Shown here piece after piece: positions 58,801-64,000 of a stretch of 64,000 nt of DNA (positions within the stretch are counted from its first letter, which is position 1; each line of letters starts with the position of its first letter). Location of the stretch: positions 10,160,840 to 10,224,839 of the forward strand of contig OX393555.1 in NCBI GenBank assembly GCA_947650365.1, in the 5' to 3' direction. The notes beneath the pieces were generated by a model. That model ran no database searches and had not been told where the DNA came from. It worked only from the letters and a program-made list of their open reading frames with translations. This DNA is from Chamaelirium japonicum. Taxonomy: Eukaryota; Streptophyta; Magnoliopsida; Liliales; Melanthiaceae. The position numbers were made by a program, and so were the translations under genes.

Positions 58801-61226
58801 CATCACCGAACGTCCAGCTCTCCGTTTCTCTCTCTATCCCGTTCTCTTCTCTCTCGAAATCTCTCACGATCCCCCACCGAAAGTCTCTCTTTTCTTTCCC
58901 GTTGGAAGCCCTCATCCGTCGCCATCTTCTAGTTTTTCTGTTTTATCAATGAAGTTTATTTGCACTATTGTTTTCATGTTGAACTTCATGAACATGTGCG
59001 ACTAAACCCCTAGCTAAGGCTATGGGGGATGCCTAGTAATATGCTATGTTTTTTCGTTTAATCAATGACAATCTTTAATTTCGTATGATTGAATCATATA
59101 TGAATGATACTGCTTGATGATAAATGTTATTTTACTTGCACATTCGTTTGACTCCGTATTGACTCCGGGCATACGGACTGCTTATGAATCCCTGTGGTAA
59201 GATAGCACAAGCATAACGAGTCTCTCGTCACATAATTTTCAATCTATATTAGTTTTTATGATGGATACATATCTTTAGAAATCAGCATGCGTATAAGTTA
59301 TTTTGATTACATATCGACTCCGGGCATATGCAATGCTTAATAACCTCTGTAGCATGCATGCTAGAACATATTTTGATGCTATCCTCGTACGAATTATTGA
59401 TCAAAAGAATACATAAAATACTACTAGGTTGAACCCAGATGCCTTAGCTTCATCTCCATCAGAATCTCCTTTAATTAATCATATTCGTTAGTTCTTTTTA
59501 ATTTAGAATTGTAGTAACTTCTCTCGTGCTCCACTCTCAGTGGAAAACCCTGATTTGCACTCACGTTCACGCATTGTCATCACATTAGTTCCCATTAGTC
59601 CTTCAGTCCCTGTGGAATCGACCTCGGACTCACCGAGATTACTACTTCGCTACACACGTTATACTTGGGGTTAAATTGCACTTTTTAGTCCCTTAATTAG
59701 GACTACTTAAAGTTGTAGCAATCAACTTTATTATTCTATATTTGATGAACTGACATTGCAATTTTAAAGATAATTTTGTTGAATATGTAGATGTATTACT
59801 AGCAAAGATTATGCAAAACTTGAGTTATTAAAGTTTGAAAACAGACTTCAACAAAGATTCGACATAGATCTAACTTAGTATGCTTCATTTTCAATCTAAT
59901 GGTTTTGACCTCATAATTTTGTTATTTTTTTCCCATATACATATGTTTCACAAGCATTTCTAATTGGGTAACCCGCCCAACCCGCCAATTTTTTTGCAGG
60001 GCAAAACAGGTTGAGGTGTATATAGGTCAGATTGGGCAAGGGCAGACCCTTCAACCCACCCAAGTCCCACCCCTAATTTTACAGAGAAAGGGGGGAGTGG
60101 AGGTTGAAAGCCTGTAGAGATAGATGGGAGTTTCGAGCAAGGATTAAAGAAACATAATTTGAATGAGCATTTAGCACTTGATTCGATTGACGGTGATAAA
60201 TAATTCGGAAAGCTGAACTCAATTTCATGGAAATTTAATTCTTGATCATGGCTATTTTATACACTTGAAAGTAGCAAATATCCTAGACTAAAATTTGACA
60301 TGATAAATAGATCTGAGTTTAGTCATATATGCATATATCTAAGTAACCAATCTAGCATGTTGTTGTTGTTAGATGCATGAAGTGGACTAAGGATCAGGTC
60401 CTCAAAAATTATACCACTATAAACGAATGTTTCCATCTTTTACGTGGCTTAAATCACCTCTCTCAGTTTGCAAGTTAGAATATGAAAATATATGCCTTTT
60501 AACTTGTTTTATAAAGTCCAAGTTATTTACAATAGTCAATAAACAATAGCCGAAGGCTAGGATTAGTCGAAAGAGTACGTGAGAACCAATCTCAAGAGAT
60601 GTTTATGCAACATAAACCCAGTTATCAGAACACATGCAGAGCTGTATAATGCTCAGTTAGATAGGAGTTTGTAATTCTTCATGCCAATGTATTTTCTGTT
60701 GAATATAATTGACTGAAAGGTTCATATGCGTGCAGGTGATCCACCCACTCCTGTGAATGATGAATGGAACTGAGATACGGAACACTTAAGCTCACTTTAG
60801 GGGGAAAAAATAAATGTGACACCAAGTCCCAGAAAGTTGCATTGCATAACTTGCATGAGAAAATAAACCTACTTACTAGTGTATATGGTACCTCAATTAC
60901 ATCAAGATAATACCTTAGAGACATTAATTCAAGAATAAAAATAATATAAAAACCTGAGTCATGTGCTTGCTTGGTCCACCAAGCTGACATAATATTTTTA
61001 ATATATCCAATCATTAACCAAAAATAATAATAAAACAATCATAAAAAAATCTTGACTGCTTCAACTTCCAGATAATAACCGATAATAGCATAAATCCTTT
61101 TTGTGAATCAATTTAATTTATAATTGCATGTAAATAAACCTGGATTAGCAGTTCCAAGCATGGCTGTGATCCAGCTGCAACAGCTGACAACAATGGAGTA
61201 ATATTATCATCAGTTTCGGCATTCGG
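38300..61226 (-). CDS. Ankyrin-TPR protein (TPR10/At3g04710-like), 3' eight exons
   Basis: Minus-strand exons: 61226-61140, 44573-44448, 43016-42864, 42563-42501, 42055-41954, 40079-39909, 39826-39747 and 38354-38300. All have GT/AG borders, all are in phase 0 except the last junction, and the stop is at 38302-38300. They encode about 279 residues: one and a half ankyrin repeats (ITPLLSAVAAG, GATPLHVAADNG), a third repeat (KPIQVAAMRGN), a charged linker, then TPR units (AKSRGEDAFKNKDFPLAVDA; LLSNRSLCWIRLGQA; PDWPKACYREGAAL; RFDEAANAFYEGVTLDPENK). Order and sequence follow Arabidopsis At3g04710. By that family's length, roughly 170-200 N-terminal residues of ankyrin repeats should lie beyond 64 kb. 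TPR domains of this sort bind chaperone C-termini; that role is inference. The intron after the first exon here is 16.6 kb and full of transposons. Confidence 0.88.
38460..38616. repeat. Foldback in the last intron
   Basis: ATTTCACAAAATTTTGCGGA (within 38460-38491) is inverted at 38581-38614 as TTCCGCAAAATTTTGTCAAA. GAGATAT and ATATCTC mark the outer ends. The surrounding DNA is rich in CGAAA and TTTCG words. Confidence 0.65.
38966..39302. mobile_element. MITE with GAGCATC ends
   Basis: The left end GAGCATCCACACCAGCCTC and the reverse complement of the right end, GAGCATCGACACTGGACTC, are inverted repeats. The interior repeats CTCTCTA and GTAGCTAC words, with a second CCACACCAGCCTCTCTA near 39058. 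It lies in the last intron. The target duplication is unclear. The rest of the intron to 39746 shows nothing else. Confidence 0.65.
39747..39826 (-). CDS. TPR10-like exon: last TPR helix
   Basis: The 80-nt exon reads RFDEAANAFYEGVTLDPENK then ELVIAF, and ends mid-codon before GTAATT. It directly continues the LRVLQ end of the previous exon. Confidence 0.9.
39909..40079 (-). CDS. TPR10-like exon: TPR 2 and start of TPR 3
   Basis: This 171-nt exon encodes 57 residues: AIELDPNDATLLSNRSLCWI, then GQAENALDDAKACRVLRPDW and PKACYREGAALRVLQ. The spacing of N, Y, A and P residues is that of consensus TPRs. Confidence 0.92.
40080..41953. other. 1.9-kb intron of the TPR10-like gene
   Basis: It contains a homopolymer C/A stretch (40170-40190), a GC-rich stretch at 40470-40830 of unknown origin, and a MITE-like element at 40831-41013. 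The overlapping open frames at 40614-40955 have no domain; I regard them as a composition effect. Confidence 0.6.
40831..41013. mobile_element. MITE-like element with TACCGGT words
   Basis: The left GTGTGGTTCAAGGATTG and the reverse complement of the right end, GCAATGGTTCAAAGGACCGG, form inverted ends. TACCGG, CCGGT and GTACCGGTAC words lie between. It has the same design as the hAT-type elements here, but no clear 8-bp duplication. Confidence 0.45.
41954..42055 (-). CDS. TPR10-like exon: start of TPR 1
   Basis: This 102-nt exon reads VTPEAKKKSLEAKSRGEDAF then KNKDFPLAVDAYTQ. The family has VTPEAKAKAAEAKARGQDAF here, so the match is strong. Confidence 0.93.
42501..42563 (-). CDS. TPR10-like exon: charged linker
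   Basis: This 63-nt exon reads ETIKREEMPKNTNTQKPEIVE. It joins the ankyrin and TPR parts. The linker is poorly conserved in the family; borders and phase support it. Confidence 0.82.
42864..43016 (-). CDS. TPR10-like exon: last ankyrin repeat and linker
   Basis: This 153-nt exon reads DGLKPIQVAAMRGNRAAVEV, then LFPLTSPLPNISNWSIDGVI and EHMQSEASKGQ. It matches the family's PLEVAALRDNRKVVEILFPL and WTVDGVLAHM segments. The next intron has a run of C, A and CA repeats at 42694-42780. Confidence 0.92.
43017..44447. other. TPR10-like intron with a 108-bp tandem duplication
   Basis: ACTAAGGTAACTTTGAACAT begins at 44031 and, as a close copy, at 44139. The unit is about 108 bp. A smaller repeat, ATTAAGGGTCCAG with CCCTCTTGATAATATC, follows at 44220 and 44276. 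No other feature is seen. Confidence 0.7.
44448..44573 (-). CDS. TPR10-like exon: ankyrin repeat
   Basis: This 126-nt exon reads EGANPNVSAGGATPLHVAAD, then NGSKEIISCLLEAGGNPNIL and DE. It is a complete ankyrin repeat with the TPLH turn. The donor follows GATGAG. Confidence 0.93.
44574..45655. other. Start of the 16.6-kb intron
   Basis: AT-rich DNA with no exon or bounded repeat that I can recognise. Confidence 0.5.
45656..46946. mobile_element. hAT-like element with a TTCAACTCAATTTTGAG array
   Basis: The left end GTAGTCAAGGCGGCTAGG and the reverse complement of the right end, GTAGTCAAAGCGTCGCCTAGG without its last base, are inverted. GAGGAAAG lies before it (45648-45655) and GAGGAAAC after it (46947-46954), a likely 8-bp duplication with one change. 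CCTAGG words sit inside both ends and an AT-rich minisatellite fills the centre. A second copy starts at 63820. Confidence 0.7.
46030..46790 (+). repeat. AT-rich minisatellite with near-palindromic GAGTTAATTCAACTC
   Basis: About ten degenerate units of roughly 60 bp. Each has one or more TTGAGTTAATTCAACTCAAT stretches followed by GAAAAACCCCCAAATTCTTA and TGAACCCATCATAAGAA. It reappears at the window's right end inside the second copy. Confidence 0.82.
46955..48589. other. Intronic AT-rich DNA
   Basis: No exon is recognised. GGTTCGAATC words near 48018-48050 look like tRNA B-boxes but have no tRNA fold around them. The upstream edge of the RTE remnant is unclear and could extend into 48370-48590. 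Confidence 0.45.
48590..49305 (+). mobile_element. RTE-clade LINE remnant, 3' end
   Basis: The translation gives KALEDKGLKISRNQTKYTKC, then KWRGVSGVL, then HKMSAAEMRMLRWMLSKTRR and YIRESVGDPPIEDKEKN. The last blocks match the plant RTE segment HKMSVAEMRMLRWM..TRKDKIRNE and the KWRSASGVL block. It ends near AAATTAATGGGATAGGCCTT, the usual RTE 3' end. Several in-frame stops and frame changes show it is old. No target duplication was found. Confidence 0.8.
49631..52808 (+). repeat. 5' LTR of the 10-kb element
   Basis: It is 3178 bp, TG to CA. A pyrimidine-rich stretch at about 50160-51570 contains long CT runs. CACAGCCGTCCAT and AACCCATGCA words recur many times. Open frames in it are mirrored in the partner LTR. 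Confidence 0.9.
52815..52832 (+). other. Primer-binding site of the 10-kb element
   Basis: TGGCGCCTTTGCCGGGGA lies six bases after the 5' LTR. This is the type of site used by Athila/Tat Gypsy elements. Confidence 0.85.
53623..54330 (+). CDS. 235-codon open frame in the 10-kb element
   Basis: It is acidic and rich in Asn, Asp and Ile. Repeated INIDDINED/INIDNINED blocks lie at about residues 60-95. I recognise no gag, protease, reverse-transcriptase, integrase or RNase H motif. A smaller frame at 53312-53560 precedes it. It may derive from a gag-like or accessory protein of the parent element; this is a guess from position only. Confidence 0.5.
   Translation: MISPPQFNPMNDEDKGNKESTIDISIEDKLSEFDFLNPLEACPTKIDDIVNDVNFEEFNILINIDDINEDEISEKNTALLINIDNINEDMNFKEANCLPCNIDDDIIIENTKFSMFKLNNGIITLHSDIEESKPNLQIQPTKLEDIYLGQERCSKMISYESNMDLETKLMDKHKEDIGWNINEIYILQFEENTNSAHKQQCKIVPNRKDVLREYRQLQNISGHIFFMHDYSLFFF
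54608..54622 (+). other. Internal polypurine-like tract
   Basis: GGTTGGGGGGTGGGA follows CATTGAGGACAATGTCAT. It has the same form as the tract beside the 3' LTR. Athila/Tat elements are known to carry a second such tract. Confidence 0.5.
55250..56343. mobile_element. hAT-type element with TATCG arrays
   Basis: The ends are CAAGGTTGTCATATCG and, as reverse complement of the right end, CAGTGTTGTTAGTATCG. A perfect 8-bp duplication GTTGGCAG flanks it (55242-55249 and 56344-56351). CGTATCGTGTATCG arrays lie at both ends (55262-55340 and 56180-56335). The 1094-bp body is AT-rich with an (AT)n run at 55830-55876. No transposase is visible. It inserted into the interior of the LTR element. Confidence 0.93.
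55830..55876 (+). repeat. (AT)n microsatellite
   Basis: About 23 AT units, inside the TATCG element. Confidence 0.95.
56984..56994 (+). other. Polypurine tract of the 10-kb element
   Basis: GTTGGGGGGTG directly precedes the 3' LTR, after GAGGACTAGCAAAAAGCTG. Confidence 0.8.
56995..59720 (+). repeat. 3' LTR of the 10-kb element
   Basis: It is 2726 bp and closely matches 49631-52808 over shared parts, with the same TG/CA ends. It is followed by the ATCAA duplication. Confidence 0.9.
59726..61139. other. End of the 16.6-kb intron
   Basis: Mostly featureless AT-rich DNA. At 59968-60076 a stretch with GGGTAACCCGCCCAACCCGCC and CCCAAGTCCCACCCCTA looks like a decayed GGGT-type hAT fragment. Confidence 0.45.
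61140..61226 (-). CDS. TPR10-like exon: ankyrin repeat, most 5' exon in the window
   Basis: This 87-nt exon reads PNAETDDNITPLLSAVAAGS then QPCLELLIQ. Arabidopsis At3g04710 has PNAETEDNITPLLSAVAAGS at this point. Acceptor TTTTGCAG and donor GTTTAT are intact. Confidence 0.94.
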
Positions 61227-62102
61227 CTGCAAAACCAGATAATAAGTTGTAAGATCATCATCATCATCATCCTAGTCTTATCGCATTAAGATGTGTTTGA
61301 CTATGGAGCGAAATTCTAATTAAGAAGGCTCGACAAGTAGATTGACAAGAATTATTCCGACCAGCTATCGACATGGCGTCAAAGTCTGCGTGAATCGATT
61401 TGAGATAGAAAAACATGCAGAAATCCACAGATTGATTGCTACCTTAAGGTGAGCAGTTACATTACAGAGATGCAAACAATTTTGTTCCTCGGAAAATATA
61501 AAAAAACTATAGAACGCATACTCAGTATTTAAGGTGAAAATATCAAATACTGATAAATCTAGGGATGATTGAAAATTACAAAAGTGATGCAAGAACTAAG
61601 AAGAAACAATACAATTAATGAAACAAATAGTCATGGTACGAAAACTAAACAATCAGCCCAGCATCTAACGGGTGGTCTAATGTGATGGTAATGCAAACCG
61701 GGTTGCGAAGCACAAAAGCCAAGTTAAAGATGGAAGCTTTTATAGTCTTTCTAAGAGATTTAAATATAAAATTCAGCAAACACTAAACAAACACAAATCA
61801 GATTTTAATAAAGATCTAGCAACCTCATCACTATGGCATGCTTATAAGTTGACAAATAAAGAAAGCAAAGCAATAAATCATTATAACTCAAAAAAAACGT
61901 TGCAAATAATAAATTCAGCAATATAAGATCATGCAAAGACGATGAAAAAACATAGATAATGATCCAACGGTCACCAAGTCAAGACACTACTATATGGAGT
62001 ACTAGCAAGTAACAATTATGAGGATATATGACTATAAAAAGATAGATATGGAGAAGTGGCGATGATAGCCAATAAACGATCAAAGTATGAGAAAGATAAT
62101 AC
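61227..62102. other. Upstream intron or flank
   Basis: An (ATC)n run lies at 61257-61271. No exon of the ankyrin gene is recognised here, nor between 62303 and 64000. Confidence 0.5.
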
Positions 62103-62300
62103 CGATGAATGCAAACTCTGTTGCATAAGAAAGCTCCATCGAAGAAGATGAAAGGCGCGGGGAGGTAGAAGGCGATGAGGAAGAAGTAGAGCAGAGGCCG
62201 GAAGAAAGAAACGGGGTCAATGACAAACGAAGAAGCACCCTCCTTCAAAGCTCTCGCAAGATTCTCGATCTCAATCCAGCATGATATGATATTCAGGGTT
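62103..62300 (-). CDS. Possible exon encoding a membrane segment
   Basis: The minus-strand frame reads IEIENLARALKEGASSFVID, then PVSFFRPLLYFFLIAFYLPA and PFIFFDGAFLCNRVCIH. It then reaches a good donor (CATCG|GTATTA, 62103/62102). A hydrophobic stretch follows an amphipathic N-terminal part. The frame has no ATG before the MITE-flanking DNA at 62302, so an acceptor or start is undefined. It does not belong to the known ankyrin-TPR architecture. It could be a chance frame or a relocated gene piece. I do not recognise it. Confidence 0.25.
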
Positions 62301-62310
62301 TTATCCTTTC

Positions 62311-62700
62311 CAAGGTTCTAAAAAGCGTTAGGCGCTAGTCGGGCGGTGGGGGCTGGCTGCCTAGCGCGCCTAGGAGCGCTTAGGCGTTTTGGTTTTTTTT
62401 TAATTCTTTTTTAAAAAAGGGGTGAATCACCGTTGAGGAAGGCCGGATCTAAGAGAGGGACTGCCACTGAGGAAGGCCGAATCAAGAAAGTGACTACTGC
62501 TAAGGAGCCTGCCTGAGCCAGCGTGCCTGCCTATCCCGTCTGGCCTGCCTATCATGCCTCGGCCCGCCTAGGCAGCCGTCTTGCCCCGCCTAGCTCTGCC
62601 TGGGAGCTTGGCCGCTTTTCTGGAGCGCCTAGGACCTAGGATGAACGATGGGGGGCCGCCTAGCGCCTAGGCGCCGCCTGGGCCGCTTTTTAGAATACTG
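62311..62700. mobile_element. hAT-type MITE with CGCCTAGG arrays (copy 2)
   Basis: The ends are CAAGGTTCTAAAAAGCG and, as reverse complement of the right end, CAGTATTCTAAAAAGCG. A perfect 8-bp duplication ATCCTTTC flanks it (62303-62310 and 62701-62708). GCGCCTAGGAGC and CGCCTAGCGCCTAGGCG words sit at both ends. It is 390 bp and non-coding, and matches 36643-37055. Confidence 0.94.
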
Positions 62701-62779
62701 ATCCTTTCTATAGAAAAGAGGACAACCATAAAAGGAAATGAGAGAAGAGAATGAGAGTTGATCCGTGAAATAGGACACA

Positions 62780-63190
62780 GAACAAACATGATTTGAGATT
62801 TCGGTTGAAATGGCAAAATTTCGCCGAAACATTTCGGTTTCGGACTGGACTGAAACGAAAGATAGGGTCGAAACCTGAACCTCTACTAATTTTATTGAAA
62901 TTTTGACATTTCAGGAACATTTCACCTTATTTTGCTTGAAAGCATAGGGGCCACCGAAATGGTCGATTTCAATGACCATATCGTCAAAGTTTCGTGGTTT
63001 CGTGGGCATTTTGGGGATTTCTACAGAAACCACTTCATATATTTCGAAAAAACTATGGGCTGGTTTTGAATGGTTTGAGACTTTTACATGCACCTAGATT
63101 TCGCCCGAAGCCGTCGAATTTCACTGAAACCCTCCGGATTTCGTCGAAAGCTGGCTGATTTCGCTTGATTTCACCTGATCTTGCCAAATA
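62780..63190. repeat. Degenerate TTTCG/CGAAA array
   Basis: ATTTCGGTTGAAATGG, TTTCGCCGAAACATTTCGG, GATTTCGTCGAAAGCTGG and similar words recur in both directions. The design (short motif, both orientations, AT-rich middle) matches the other hAT-type families, but I could not fix ends. Confidence 0.4.
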
Positions 63191-63386
63191 TCGTTGCACC
63201 CCCTCCGCCCCTCCCACACCTTGCCCGCACCACCTCCACCATCTCCTCCCATCTCGATGGCACACCCTCAATCTATGCCCATCGCCTCTTCCTCTCCTTC
63301 TCCACTTGCCAAAACCCTCTCCAACACCGCCTCCCACCTTGCCTAAACCCCTCTGCCTGCAAACCCCCCCCCCCCCCCCCTAACCC

Positions 63387-63812
63387 ACCCACCGCCTCTT
63401 CTTCTCCATTCATTGGCACCCCTTTCATTGCCCACCACTTCAAACCCTAACAAGTCATCATGGTCCTTCCCGCAACGAGAAACAGAACTCGTCGTCGTGC
63501 GCTCCCCACACACGATGTTGAAGCCCTTACAGCAAAGCCGGAACCTAAGAGCAATCTACGAGGAGACAACAAAGAGAGTTAACTCTTGTAAGCCCCGACA
63601 ACGGCTATTTGTTATATCCTCCTTGTAAACAGCTTTAGAGATTAATTACAACCTCCACTGCTCCCGGCTCCGTTTCAACACTATGTGCGGGGAGCGCACA
63701 ACGATGAGTTCTGTTTCTCGTTGCGGTAAGGACCATGATGGCTAGTTAGATTTTGGGGTGGTGGACGGTGAAAAGGGTGCCAGTGAATGGAGAGCAAGAG
63801 GAAGAGGTGGTG
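63387..63812. repeat. Long inverted duplication (arms about 135-140 bp)
   Basis: The left arm 63387-63523 runs from CACCGCCTCTTCTTCTCCATT through GGTCCTTCCCGCAACGAGAA to GTGCGCTCCCCACACACGAT, give or take a base. The right arm 63673-63812 is its reverse complement with scattered differences (GGTCCTTACCGCAACGAGAA on the complement). The spacer is about 150 bp. The adjacent 63366-63380 is a C homopolymer. Transcribed, it would form a long hairpin. Confidence 0.85.
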
Positions 63813-63819
63813 TGTGTGT

Positions 63820-64000
63820 CAGTCTAGTCAAGGCGGCTAGGCGGCGCCTAGGCGTTTTGGCCTGTCTAGGCAAAGCAGCGCCTAGGCGATGAGTAATTAT
63901 TAAATATTTAAATATTTTTATATATAGTATAAATATTTAAATTCAACTCAATTTGAGTTAATTCAACTCAATTTTAAAAAAACCCTAAGTTCTTATGAAC
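63820..64000 (+). mobile_element. hAT-like element, second copy of the 45.66-kb family, cut by window end
   Basis: It starts CAGTCTAGTCAAGGCGGCTAGG (first 20 bases shared in pattern with the 45.66-kb copy). Then come CGCCTAGGCG words, an AT stretch and the first TTCAACTCAATTTGAGTTAA unit. Only the left end is inside the window. Confidence 0.8.

Larger units (their letters stand above)
49631..59720 (+). mobile_element. LTR retrotransposon derivative, Gypsy Athila/Tat-like, no visible pol
   Basis: Two long LTRs (49631-52808, 3178 bp; 56995-59720, 2726 bp) start TGTTAAGTC and end TTGTAGCA. The element is flanked by a 5-bp duplication ATCAA (49626-49630 and 59721-59725). The primer site and polypurine tract are in place. 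The 4.2-kb interior shows no reverse transcriptase, integrase or protease motif, so I call it a large non-autonomous derivative. About 1.1 kb of the interior is a later hAT-type insertion. A 550-bp sample of the LTRs differs at roughly 3 percent by eye, so it is older than the Copia element. It sits inside the big intron of the TPR10-like gene, antisense to it. Confidence 0.9.

Noticed and set aside
63165-63450. Pro/Ser-rich plus-strand open frames
   Set aside because: They are low-complexity C-rich sequence, next to a C homopolymer and one arm of an inverted duplication.
1-64000. CRISPR arrays or bacterial-type operons
   Set aside because: The direct repeats have no uniform spacers, and the window is plainly a plant nuclear genome with spliced genes.

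Overview
This is a gene-poor, repeat-rich window of an angiosperm nuclear genome. Supporting signs are intron-split plant genes (a GAUT5/6-type galacturonosyltransferase and an ankyrin-TPR protein like Arabidopsis TPR10/At3g04710), plant-type LINEs and LTR retrotransposons, and many MITEs. I cannot name the species. Nearly all short open frames here are chance or repeat-derived.

Layout. 1-6.5 kb: the 5' exons of the GAUT-like gene on the minus strand, running off or interrupted towards the left edge. 6.5-12.4 kb: AT-rich intergenic DNA with foldback and MITE-like repeats. 12.4-24.2 kb: a Gypsy-like solo LTR carrying a 115-bp minisatellite, split by a young, broken Copia element with 2.33-kb LTRs. 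24.7-26.9 kb: a 5'-truncated LINE tail and a second solo LTR of the same family. 26.95-33.53 kb: a nearly complete L1-type LINE (ORF1 plus EN-RT-zf-RVT ORF2) with a 17-19 bp target duplication. 34.1-38.2 kb: a dense cluster of small DNA transposons, including a MITE inside a MITE inside a MITE.

38.3-61.2 kb: the 3' half of the ankyrin-TPR gene on the minus strand, eight exons. The intron between the first two exons seen is about 16.6 kb. It holds an hAT-type element, an RTE-type LINE remnant and a 10-kb LTR retrotransposon derivative with no visible pol. That last element carries its own hAT-type insertion. 61.2-64 kb: upstream intron or flank with a second copy of the CGCCTAGG MITE, a long inverted duplication, and the start of another hAT-type copy cut by the window end.

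The recurring theme is a set of non-autonomous hAT-type elements. Several have clear 8-bp target duplications and related ends. Each family carries its own short-motif array, inverted between the two sides: CGCCTAGG, TATCG, GGGTCGGG, or TTCAACTCAATTTTGAG. Exon calls rest on conceptual translation and canonical GT/AG borders read by eye. No database search was possible.
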